Shown here in pieces: positions 51,814-58,985 of a DNA stretch of 62,261 bases. Numbering within the stretch: position 1 is the stretch's first letter; each line of letters opens with the position of its first letter. Origin of the DNA: Candidatus Tityobacter terrigena (GTDB lineage: Bacteria; Vulcanimicrobiota; Vulcanimicrobiia; Vulcanimicrobiales; Vulcanimicrobiaceae); contig PMHO01000012.1 of assembly GCA_003156715.1 (NCBI GenBank), positions 1 through 62,261 of the forward strand, in the 5' to 3' direction. The notes beneath the pieces are model-generated. The model searched no databases. It was not told the origin of the DNA and was given only the letters and a program-made list of their open reading frames with translations. The translations under genes were made by a program, and so were the position numbers.

Positions 51814-52703
51814 ACCGGCACACGGTCACCGCCGAAGAAGCCGGAGCGCGCACCGACGTCACCGTCGCGCGGCTAGCCGGCGCTTCGCGTTCGCGCGTCG
51901 CGGCCGCAATCGACCAGCACCGCGTATTGCTCAATGGCGACGTGCCTAAGCCGAGCGCAACGCTTGAAGAAGGCGACCTGCTCGAGTTCCTCGTCCCAGC
52001 GCCCGTGCTACTCGAGGCGCACGCGCAAGCAATTCCAATCGACGTCGTCTTCGAGGACGATGCGATCGTCGTGGTGCACAAAGCCGCCGGAATGGTCTCG
52101 CACCCCGCGCACGGTTCGCGCCAGGGAACGCTCGTCAACGCGCTGCTGGCTCACGCCGGGGCACTGCCGGGCGATCCGCTTCGCCCGGGCCTGGTGCACC
52201 GTCTCGATCGCGATACCTCCGGCCTGCTCGTGGTCGCAAAGACGGAGCTTGCGCTCCGGCGCCTGGGCAAAGCGATGATGCGGCGCTTGATCCTGCGCGA
52301 GTATCTGGGCTTGGTCGCGGGAGTCCCCGAACATCCCAAAGGAACGATCCAGGGGGCGATCGGGCGAGATATCAACAATCGCCTCAAGTTCGCAGTTCGC
52401 GCCGAAGGGAAGCCGGCGGTGACCCACTACGAACTGCGCGAGGCGCTCGCCGGCGCAAGCGAGCTACTGTTCAAGCTCGAGACGGGGCGGACGCATCAGA
52501 TTCGCGTTCACATGGCGGCCTTCGGGCACCCGCTCATCAACGACTCGCTGTATGGGAAGCGCGACGCACGCGTCGCGCTTCCGGGCCAGGCCCTGCATGC
52601 GTGGCGGCTTGCCTTCGCACATCCGCTGACGGGCGAAATGCTGGTCTTTGAAGCGCCGCCTCCCCAGGAGTACGTGCGCGCGCGCGACGCGCTCCGTTCG
52701 TGA
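51810..52703 (+). CDS. rluD: RluD-type 23S rRNA pseudouridine synthase
   Basis: 297 aa if it starts at CTG 51810, which overlaps the lspA stop as CTGA. Translation from there gives a normal S4-domain start (RTDVTVARLAGASRSRVAAA). The only standard start in frame, GTG 51726, would overlap lspA by 88 bases and add a meaningless N-terminus. The catalytic aspartate is in VHRLDRDTSGLLVVAK; other motifs are HKAAGMVSHPAHGS, LVAGVPEHPKGTI and GRTHQIRVHMA. It modifies uridines in 23S rRNA. Confidence 0.93.
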   Translation: MNRHTVTAEEAGARTDVTVARLAGASRSRVAAAIDQHRVLLNGDVPKPSATLEEGDLLEFLVPAPVLLEAHAQAIPIDVVFEDDAIVVVHKAAGMVSHPAHGSRQGTLVNALLAHAGALPGDPLRPGLVHRLDRDTSGLLVVAKTELALRRLGKAMMRRLILREYLGLVAGVPEHPKGTIQGAIGRDINNRLKFAVRAEGKPAVTHYELREALAGASELLFKLETGRTHQIRVHMAAFGHPLINDSLYGKRDARVALPGQALHAWRLAFAHPLTGEMLVFEAPPPQEYVRARDALRS

Positions 52704-53872
52704 ACGGCGCCTTCACGCTGCACGCCACGAGCGGTGCGGCGCGTCGCGCGAGCCTGGCGCTCGCTCACGGGATCGTCGAGACACCGGCGTTCATGCCCGT
52801 CGGCACCGCCGCAACGGTCAAGGGCCTCACTCCGCGCGATCTCGTCGAGATCGGCGCCCAGATCGTTCTGGCTAACACCTACCATTTGTGGTTGCGCCCG
52901 GGTCGCGAGACGCTGCTCGAGATGGGCGGCCTTCACGCCTTTATGGGCTGGTCGAAACCGATCCTCACCGACAGCGGCGGGTTCCAAGTCTTCAGCTTGG
53001 AATCACGCCGGACGCTCGACAGCGAGGGTGTCAGCTTTCGCTCACATCTCGACGGGAGCGAGCAGCGTTTCACGCCCGAGGCAGTCGTCGCATTTGCGGA
53101 ATCGCTCGGCGTCGACATCGCGATGACGCTGGACGTGTGCGTGAAGCTGCCCGCTGCTGCGCGCGACATCGAGCAGTCGGTGCGGCTGACGAGCCTTTGG
53201 GCGAAGCGCTCGGCCGGTGCCCGGACGCGCGCCGAAACGTTGCTCTTCGCGATCGTCCAGGGCGGCCTCGACGTGCAGGCGCGCGCGCGAAGCGCCGTCG
53301 AGCTCGTCGCGCTCGATTTGCCGGGATATGCGATCGGCGGCCTATCGGTCGGCGAGCCGCGGGCGGACTTGTACCGCGTGGCGCGCTTCACGGCCGATCT
53401 CTTGCCGGCCGACCGCCCGCGCTACTTGATGGGGATCGGAACCGTTCGTGACATCGTGGAAGCGATCGATTGCGGGGTCGACCTGTTCGACTGCGTGTAT
53501 CCCACCCGCTGCGGGCGAAACGGGCGGGCGATTACCCGGACCGGCGAGTTCCACATCCGCAATGCGGCGTACGTGCGCGACGCGCGCCCGCTCGACGAGT
53601 CCTGCGGGTGCGCCACCTGCGGCTCGTTCACGTGTGCCTACCTGGCACATCTGTTCCGCTCGGGCGAGATGCTGGGCCCCCGACTGCTCTCCTATCACAA
53701 CTTGAGTGCGCTCGTGAGCTTGACCGCCGAGGCTCGAGACGCGATCGCTGCAAACACCTGGCCGCGCTTTCGCGATGCCACCTTGCAGGCGCTTGAGGCT
53801 GACCCGGGCGAGCGAGGCCTCGAACGCGCCTCCCCCGCGGGTGCTGGTTTACCACCGAGCGGCGAATGGTAG
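52700..53872 (+). CDS. tgt: tRNA-guanine transglycosylase (queuine tRNA-ribosyltransferase)
   Basis: 390 aa from GTG 52700 (GTGA overlap with rluD). Substrate and catalytic motifs are LTDSGGFQVFSL, the nucleophile region GVDLFDCVYPTRCGRNG and the zinc-binding CGCATCGSFTCAYLAHLF. FAIVQGG and YAIGGLSVGEP are conserved. In the 'DxC' region the usual FDEC reads LDVC: the Asp and Cys are kept but the Glu is Val. It swaps guanine 34 for a queuine precursor. Confidence 0.96.
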   Translation: MNGAFTLHATSGAARRASLALAHGIVETPAFMPVGTAATVKGLTPRDLVEIGAQIVLANTYHLWLRPGRETLLEMGGLHAFMGWSKPILTDSGGFQVFSLESRRTLDSEGVSFRSHLDGSEQRFTPEAVVAFAESLGVDIAMTLDVCVKLPAAARDIEQSVRLTSLWAKRSAGARTRAETLLFAIVQGGLDVQARARSAVELVALDLPGYAIGGLSVGEPRADLYRVARFTADLLPADRPRYLMGIGTVRDIVEAIDCGVDLFDCVYPTRCGRNGRAITRTGEFHIRNAAYVRDARPLDESCGCATCGSFTCAYLAHLFRSGEMLGPRLLSYHNLSALVSLTAEARDAIAANTWPRFRDATLQALEADPGERGLERASPAGAGLPPSGEW

Positions 53873-54364
53873 ATGCGCTTCATGAGGACGCGAACTGCGG
53901 GACGACATTCGGGAACGGACTCGCGCCGAGCGGGGTACCGGCCAGTGGCGACGAGACGAGTGGAGGAAAACCGGAAGGAGCAGTGGCGATTCGACGCCGC
54001 GGCCCCGATTGCGGCGCAGCGCGCGAGGCGGGCTTTCGTTGAAGCGCTCCGCGCTCGCTCGGTCGCGGAAACGAGTCTGGAGGCAAGCGCGCTCATCTTC
54101 GGCGAGCTGGTAGGCAACGCGGTACGGCATGCGCCGCGCGGCGCGCTGCTCGTCGAACTTGACTGGGGCGGCACACATCCGGTGCTGCGCGTCTGCGATC
54201 GCGGTCAAGGCTTCAGTCTCACACCTTCGCTTCCCGCCGCTGACCGCGAGACGGGCCGGGGCCTGTTCCTCGTTTCGCGCATCGCTCTGGGCCTGGACGT
54301 CTCGACGAAACTCGGGCAAGGCTGTACGGTTAGCGCCGTCCTGCCGGTCAACGGCGACAGCTAG
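53873..54364 (+). CDS. GHKL ATPase, RsbW-like anti-sigma-type kinase
   Basis: 163 aa from ATG 53873, directly after the tgt stop. GTG 53945 or GTG 53960 would remove a basic N-terminus that looks non-homologous. The N-box is IFGELVGNAVRHAPRG, the G1 box is LRVCDRGQGFS and the G2-like box is ETGRGLFLVSRI. The whole domain closely resembles the C-terminal ATPase of the SpoIIE regulator at 29706-31784. RsbW-type kinases phosphorylate STAS anti-anti-sigma factors. Confidence 0.82.
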   Translation: MRFMRTRTAGRHSGTDSRRAGYRPVATRRVEENRKEQWRFDAAAPIAAQRARRAFVEALRARSVAETSLEASALIFGELVGNAVRHAPRGALLVELDWGGTHPVLRVCDRGQGFSLTPSLPAADRETGRGLFLVSRIALGLDVSTKLGQGCTVSAVLPVNGDS

Positions 54365-54422
54365 GCCGGCCCGAAGCGCCCGGCGCAACTTCGCCCGGGC
54401 GCGGGGTGGTCGCGCTGTAGCG

Positions 54423-55022
54423 ATGGAGCAACTCTCGCTCATTGGACCGGCGCCCTCAGCCGCTAGAACGCTCGTCGACGACGCGAGCGGGCGGATCGTC
54501 TACCAGCCCGAACTCGTCCCCGCGCCCGAGTGCGCCGCTTGGTTTGCAGCTCTGCGCGACGGGATAGAATGGCAGCACGAACGTCGTCCGATGTACGATC
54601 GCATGGTCGATGTGCCCCGTCTTACCGCCGGGTTCGACTGCACCGGACCCTTGCCGCCCGCGATCGCGGCAGCCAAGCAGCTGGTGGAGGCACGCATGGG
54701 GCTGCGCTTCAATTCGGTCGGCCTCAACTTCTACCGTGACGGCAACGACAGCGTCGCGATGCACAACGATCGTACGGCCGAGCTGCTGCCGCGTTCGCCG
54801 GTCGCTCTCTTGAGCTTGGGGGAGACACGTGTGATGCGCATTCAAAGCAAGGCGCGGCCCCGGCGCGCAATCAAGCTCGCGCTCGAGGCGGGAAGCCTCT
54901 TGCTGATGGCGGGCGCGGCGCAGGAACATTGGGAGCACGGCATCCCCAAGGCGCGCGAACCGGTCGGCGCACGCATTTCGCTCGCTTTCCGGCAGCGGCC
55001 GCGCGCGAACGAAACGGTATGA
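54423..55022 (+). CDS. alkB: AlkB-type 2-oxoglutarate/Fe(II) dioxygenase
   Basis: 199 aa from ATG 54423. Iron ligands are His-x-Asp in VAMHNDRTAEL and the distal His in EHWEHGIPK; the 2-oxoglutarate arginines are in RISLAFRQRPR. VGLNFYRDGNDSV is the AlkB substrate strand. It removes alkyl groups from DNA or RNA bases. The 58-base gap before it contains an 8-base GC hairpin (54376-54383 with 54395-54402). It is coupled to ilvE by an ATGA overlap. Confidence 0.9.
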   Translation: MEQLSLIGPAPSAARTLVDDASGRIVYQPELVPAPECAAWFAALRDGIEWQHERRPMYDRMVDVPRLTAGFDCTGPLPPAIAAAKQLVEARMGLRFNSVGLNFYRDGNDSVAMHNDRTAELLPRSPVALLSLGETRVMRIQSKARPRRAIKLALEAGSLLLMAGAAQEHWEHGIPKAREPVGARISLAFRQRPRANETV

Positions 55023-55942
55023 GCGCTCCGCCCCGGGCAACGTATTGGATCGACGGGAAAGCGACGTCGGCCGAGGCAGCACACGCCCCGGTTCTCGCAC
55101 ACGGGCTTCACTACGGAACCGCCGTCTTCGAGGGCATTCGCGCTTACGACACGCCGCGCGGTATAGCGATCTTCCGCCTCGGCGATCACTTACTGCGGTT
55201 CTTCGCGTCGGCCGCGCACTACGGCCTGGAGCCCGGGTACTCGCTCGATCGGCTGCGCGCGGCCATCGTCGAGACGGTGCGTGCCAGCGGTTTGCGCGAC
55301 GCATATATCCGGCCGCTGGCATACTTCGGCGACGAGACGATTGCACTGACCCCGCGCTCGCACTGCTCGACCCACGTAGCCATCGCGGTCTTCGGTTTTC
55401 CTCCGTTGATGGAAGGCACGGCCGGCGCGCGTGCGACCATATCGCCGGTCCAAAAGTTTTCGTCGCGCGCCCTGCCGGCCACCGTCAAGGCGAGCGGACA
55501 CTACACCAACTCGGTCCTCGCACTGCAGGACGCGGTGGCACGCGGCTTCGACGAAGCAATTCTGCTCAACGAGCGGGGCGAGGTCTCCGAAGGAAGCGGC
55601 GAAAACATCTTCATCGTCAGGGATGCCGCCTTGCGCACCAACGACGCCTCGGCCGACATTTTATACGGCATCACGCGCGACTCGATCTTGCAGATCGCCG
55701 GGGCCGAGGGCATACCGGCAACGGTCGGCCCGATCGCGCTCGACGATCTCTGGCAAGCCGATGAGGCGTTCTTCACCGGCACGGCGGCCGAGGTGATTCC
55801 CATCCTATCCATCGATGCGCGCCCCTTGCCCCAGCGTCGTCCGATTACCACCGCGTTACGCGAGGCGTACGCCCGCATCGTGCATGCGGGCGACGAACGT
55901 TACGATCACTGGCTGACGTTCGTCGCTCCGCCGGCTCCATAA
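55019..55942 (+). CDS. ilvE: Branched-chain amino-acid aminotransferase IlvE
   Basis: 307 aa fold-type IV PLP enzyme from ATG 55019 (ATGA overlap with alkB). It has VLAHGLHYGTAVFEGIRAYDTP, YIRPLAYFG, the PLP-lysine in ATVKASGHYTNSVLA, LNERGEVSEGSGENIFIV and FFTGTAAEVIPI. It makes valine, leucine and isoleucine from the 2-oxo acids and fits with ilvA, leuB, leuC and leuD in this window. Confidence 0.94.
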   Translation: MSAPPRATYWIDGKATSAEAAHAPVLAHGLHYGTAVFEGIRAYDTPRGIAIFRLGDHLLRFFASAAHYGLEPGYSLDRLRAAIVETVRASGLRDAYIRPLAYFGDETIALTPRSHCSTHVAIAVFGFPPLMEGTAGARATISPVQKFSSRALPATVKASGHYTNSVLALQDAVARGFDEAILLNERGEVSEGSGENIFIVRDAALRTNDASADILYGITRDSILQIAGAEGIPATVGPIALDDLWQADEAFFTGTAAEVIPILSIDARPLPQRRPITTALREAYARIVHAGDERYDHWLTFVAPPAP

Positions 55943-55963
55943 CGCGCTTTCGGGCTTGAACGC

Positions 55964-55988
55964 AAAGAAGCCCCGCTGGCAGCGGGGC
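55964..55988 (-). terminator. Intrinsic terminator of the small secreted protein gene
   Basis: An 8-base GC-rich perfect stem (55970-55977 with 55981-55988) with a three-base loop is followed on the minus strand by TTCTTTG. On the plus strand, after ilvE, it lacks a T-run and would be weak. Confidence 0.7.
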
Positions 55989-56017
55989 CTCGGCCGAGCA
56001 ACGTGTTGCGGCCCGCC

Positions 56018-56443
56018 TTAGACGAGCGACGTCGCGAAGAACGTGCCGTCGAGCCAGTAACCATGCGCAACGACTTGGCGGCCGACCGCGACTTTGCCGG
56101 TGCGGTTCGAATCGAGCGCGGGCTGGTCGTTGACCACGAGCTTGCGATCGGTCAATTGCAGCGTCACGAGGTGACCGGTGACGAAGACGATCGTTCCGGC
56201 GATGTGCTCGTGGCGCAGCTTATCGGTATCCGGCGGGCAGTTTCCGTTCGGTACCCAGTTGTCGTCCTGCCACGTGCCGCAGTGCGAATCGATGTAGGGC
56301 GCGGCATCAGCAGCCGGCGGCGCCGCAGGCGGTGCGGTATCGGGTCCGGCCTGCTGAGCTAAGGCCGTAGCGCCGGCGAGGCCGACGAAGGCCAGACTTG
56401 CGCCGAAGACGGCGGCGTTGAGGGCGGCGGAAATCTTTCTCAC
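56018..56443 (-). CDS. Small secreted protein of unknown function
   Basis: 141 aa from GTG 56443, supported by AGGAGG upstream. A signal peptide ends near residue 29 (ATALAQ). A short Pro/Ala linker follows, then one domain starting APYIDSHCGTW with WQDDNWVPNGNCPP and a beta-rich end (HIAGTIVFVTGHLVTLQLTDRKLVV and GRQVVAHGYWLDGTFFAT). Two cysteines could pair. The end resembles small OB-like 'DUF5666'-type beta barrels, but I cannot assign a family. It is transcribed alone. Confidence 0.72.
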   Translation of the reverse strand: MRKISAALNAAVFGASLAFVGLAGATALAQQAGPDTAPPAAPPAADAAPYIDSHCGTWQDDNWVPNGNCPPDTDKLRHEHIAGTIVFVTGHLVTLQLTDRKLVVNDQPALDSNRTGKVAVGRQVVAHGYWLDGTFFATSLV

Positions 56444-56541
56444 GGGCGGGTTCCTCCTGTTGACGGTGTTCGTTTTCGGCGCTTCCGAGAGAGCGCCAGC
56501 CGAATCGTACCCGCAGGCGGTTACGGCAAACCCCGCCGAAT

Positions 56542-57378
56542 CTAGAGGACGCTAAAGCAGCGGCTCGCTTCCCCGCGCAGCGCGCCGGTAATCGAACGCA
56601 CGCCCGCTGCGATGCGCGCGAAGGTCGCGCAGTCGATCGCTTGTGGAGCATCCGAGCGCGAGCGGTCCGGCTCGGGATGCATCTCGACGACCGCACCGTC
56701 GAGCCCGGCAGCCGCCGCCGCCAGCGTCAACGGCTCGATCAAACTGCGCCGCCCGCTCGCGTGCGACGGGTCCACGATCACCGGCAAATGCGAGAGCTCC
56801 TTCAAGCGCAGCGCGCCGCCGAGATCGAGCACGTTACGCGTGTTCGAATCGAAGCCGCGAATGCCGCGCTCGCACAGCACCACACGCTCGTTGCCTTCCA
56901 AGAGAACGTATTCTGCAGCGCACAGCAATTCGTCGAGCGTAGCAGCGGGTCCGCGCTTGAGGAGGATGGGCATGCCGGTACGCGCCGCCGCGCGCAGCAG
57001 CGGAACGTTCTGCATGTTGCGCGCACCGATTTGGATCATGTCGACGTAGGTTTGCAGCAGTGGAACCTGCGATTCGGCGAGCGCTTCGACGACGGTCGGC
57101 AACCCGGCGTGCTCCGCGGCATCTGCGATCAGCGGCAGCGCGCGGTCGCCGAGCCCCTGAAAATCGTACGGCGAGGTGCGCGGCTTATACGCGCCGCCGC
57201 GCAGCATCGCACCACCCGCATCGCGCACCGCCGTCGCGACGCGCTCCATTTGATCGGCGCCCTCGATCGAACACGGTCCGCCGATGAGAGAGAAGCCTCC
57301 GTCACCGAAGCGCGCGCCCCCCGCTTCGACAACGGTCGAACGGTCGATTCGTTTGGCAAGTTCGTATCCGGCCGGCAT
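56542..57378 (-). CDS. aroF: 3-deoxy-7-phosphoheptulonate (DAHP) synthase, type I-beta
   Basis: 278 aa from ATG 57378, with an AGGAGAG ribosome binding site (57384-57390). Core motifs are LIGGPCSIEGADQM, LRGGAYKPRTSPYDFQG, IGARNMQNVPLL, ILLKRGPAAT, CERGIRGFDSNTRN and VDPSHASGRRSL. It makes DAHP, the first step to Phe, Tyr and Trp. The protein is only the catalytic barrel: it lacks the ferredoxin-like or chorismate-mutase regulatory domain of many relatives, so feedback inhibition is unlikely. The attenuator upstream (57402-57558) would replace it. Confidence 0.95.
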   Translation of the reverse strand: MPAGYELAKRIDRSTVVEAGGARFGDGGFSLIGGPCSIEGADQMERVATAVRDAGGAMLRGGAYKPRTSPYDFQGLGDRALPLIADAAEHAGLPTVVEALAESQVPLLQTYVDMIQIGARNMQNVPLLRAAARTGMPILLKRGPAATLDELLCAAEYVLLEGNERVVLCERGIRGFDSNTRNVLDLGGALRLKELSHLPVIVDPSHASGRRSLIEPLTLAAAAAGLDGAVVEMHPEPDRSRSDAPQAIDCATFARIAAGVRSITGALRGEASRCFSVL

Positions 57379-57401
57379 CGGGACTCTCCTCAAGAAGCAT
57401 C

Positions 57402-57425
57402 AAAAAACCACCCTGGTGAGGGTGG
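57402..57425 (-). terminator. Attenuator terminator upstream of aroF
   Basis: On the minus strand a 7-base stem (57419-57425 with 57408-57414) has a four-base CACC loop and is followed by six T (57402-57407). It lies between the leader peptide and aroF and would end transcription unless disrupted. Confidence 0.9.
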
Positions 57426-57468
57426 CTGCGAAACACAATGTGTTCGGGGCGCGCGCTTACCTCACCAG
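57413..57468 (-). promoter_or_regulatory. Antiterminator pairing of the aroF attenuator
   Basis: Minus-strand CTGGTGAGG (57460-57468, the last three sense codons of the leader peptide) is a perfect nine-base complement of CCTCACCAG (57413-57421), which is the 5' arm and loop of the terminator. Pairing of these two would prevent the terminator hairpin. Confidence 0.8.
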
Positions 57469-57507
57469 CATCCTTTGTGGCGTAAACCAGTACCAGTAGG
57501 CAAACAT
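57457..57507 (-). CDS. Aromatic-rich leader peptide of the aroF attenuator
   Basis: A 16-residue reading frame, MFAYWYWFTPQRMLVR, from ATG 57507 to TAA 57457. Phe2, Tyr4, Trp5, Tyr6, Trp7 and Phe8 put all three aromatic amino acids in a run of seven codons. A ribosome stalled at those codons would leave the last three codons (57460-57468) free to form the antiterminator. A ribosome reaching the stop would cover them and let the terminator form. It is too short for ordinary gene calls. No strong ribosome binding site is seen; the 5' leader is only about 15 bases. Confidence 0.85.
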   Translation of the reverse strand: MFAYWYWFTPQRMLVR

Positions 57508-57528
57508 GCGGCGCGACATCAGGGCATC

Positions 57529-57558
57529 AAGCTACCACCCCAAGCCCGTCCCTGTCAA
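57529..57558 (-). promoter_or_regulatory. Promoter of the aroF leader transcript
   Basis: On the minus strand a perfect -35 TTGACA (57553-57558) is followed after 18 bases by TAGCTT (57529-57534), a weak -10. Transcription would start near 57522, just before the leader peptide. Confidence 0.65.
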
Positions 57559-57604
57559 CCGGGCTCTCCCAATTCTTACGCCGATTCAATCGAGCGCGAG
57601 CGGC

Positions 57605-58855
57605 CTACCAGGACGGCGCCTCGGTAGCCGCGCTACGGGCGGTCGACTCGAGGATCCGCGTCGCGTAGCGCGCGCCGTGTAGTTTGCCGAGGATGGTTTC
57701 GAGGTCGGCCGGCGAGCGGGTCTCGAAGGTGATGTCGAGTTCGGCGTTCTTGGACGGCACGTCGTACAAGAGCCGCTGGTGCGTCACGTCGAGAATGTTG
57801 GCTCCGCACTCGCCGATGAGGCGCGCTACGTCGGCCAGGATTCCGGGCCGGTCGTCGATTTCAACGCGCATCCGCACCACGCGCCCTTCGCGCAGCCGCA
57901 CGCGGTTGATGACGTTGGCGAGCAGACCGGTATCGATGTTCCCACCGCTGATGAGGATGCCCACGCGCCGTCCGCGGAAGCGCTCGGCGCAATCGAGGAG
58001 CGCGGCGACCGGCGCCGCGCCCGCGCCCTCGGCCAAGAGCTTCTCTTCTTCTAAGAGGAGGTGGATCGCGTGTTCGATGGACTGCTCGGAGACCAAGATG
58101 ACGTCGCCCACGAGCTTCTCGATGATCGCCAGGGGTAGGCGGCCGATGGACTTGACGGCGATGCCCTCGGCGACCGTCTGACCGCCGTACCATGGCTCGA
58201 GGCCGGCGCGAATGCGCGCGAGCGACGGAAAGGCTTCGGTCTCGACGCCGGCGATCTCAATCCCAGGCCACACGGTTTTGGCGACCAGCGAGCAGCCGGC
58301 GATCAGGCCGCCGCCGCCGACCGGAACCAAGAGGACGTCCAGCTGCGGAACTTCGAAAAGGAATTCGAGCGCCGCGGTGCCTTGACCGGCGAGCACGTCA
58401 GCATCGTCGTACGGGTGGACGAGCGTGAAGCCGTGCGCGGCGGCAAGCGCGTGCGTGCGCTCGGCACAGTCGGCTAGGCTGTGCCCCTCCAGGATGATGC
58501 TCGCGCCGAACTGTTCGGTGCGCCGAACCTTCGTGAACGGGGTGGTCACCGGCATGACGATCGTCGCCGGAATGCCCAAGCGCGTCGCCTGGTACGCGAC
58601 CGCCTGTGCGTGATTGCCGGCCGACATCGCGATGACGCCGGCCGCGCGCTCGGCTTCGCCGAGCCGCAGCATACGGTTCGCCGCGCCGCGATCCTTGAAG
58701 GAGCCCGTTCGCTGGCGGCTCTCGAGCTTGAGCCATACCTGCGCGCCACTCTTGGCCGAGAGTGCCGGAGCGAACACCGACGGGGTGCGCACGATCGAGC
58801 CGGCGATGCGCTCGGACGCGTCGCGGATGTCGTCGACGGTTACGGGAAAGGCCAT
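57605..58855 (-). CDS. ilvA: Threonine ammonia-lyase (dehydratase) with C-terminal ACT domain
   Basis: 416 aa from ATG 58855. The PLP-lysine is in RQRTGSFKDRGAANRM. VIAMSAGNHAQAVAY and VPVGGGGLIAG follow, with ISGGNIDTG near residue 310. The C-terminal 85 residues form one ACT domain (VEIDDRPGILADVARLIGECGANILDVTHQR). This short form, with a single ACT domain, resembles the Bacillus/Corynebacterium and catabolic types. It makes 2-oxobutyrate for isoleucine. It is divergent from the M13 peptidase gene by 130 bases; no clear promoter is seen there. Confidence 0.92.
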   Translation of the reverse strand: MAFPVTVDDIRDASERIAGSIVRTPSVFAPALSAKSGAQVWLKLESRQRTGSFKDRGAANRMLRLGEAERAAGVIAMSAGNHAQAVAYQATRLGIPATIVMPVTTPFTKVRRTEQFGASIILEGHSLADCAERTHALAAAHGFTLVHPYDDADVLAGQGTAALEFLFEVPQLDVLLVPVGGGGLIAGCSLVAKTVWPGIEIAGVETEAFPSLARIRAGLEPWYGGQTVAEGIAVKSIGRLPLAIIEKLVGDVILVSEQSIEHAIHLLLEEEKLLAEGAGAAPVAALLDCAERFRGRRVGILISGGNIDTGLLANVINRVRLREGRVVRMRVEIDDRPGILADVARLIGECGANILDVTHQRLLYDVPSKNAELDITFETRSPADLETILGKLHGARYATRILESTARSAATEAPSW

Positions 58856-58985
58856 CGCTCCGACAGTACGACCGCGGCGCCGAGAGGCCTCGGACGCGAG
58901 CGGCGGCCGGACAGCGGGGTCGGCTCGCGAAGAGGCCCACTTCGGCGCTCGCTCCGGCGCCGTGTCGAGGGAGGACCCCGTTCCG

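Noticed and set aside
53945-53960. GTG starts inside the 53873 ATPase gene as the true start
   Set aside because: They are possible, since the N-terminal 25 to 29 residues look non-homologous. ATG 53873 directly follows the tgt stop and was kept, with the doubt recorded.
57402-57425. T-box riboswitch upstream of aroF, because AGGGTGG precedes the T-run
   Set aside because: AGGGTGG matches the start of the T-box core, but the rest (ACCGCG) is absent and no specifier stem is seen. The leader peptide with antiterminator pairing explains the region better.
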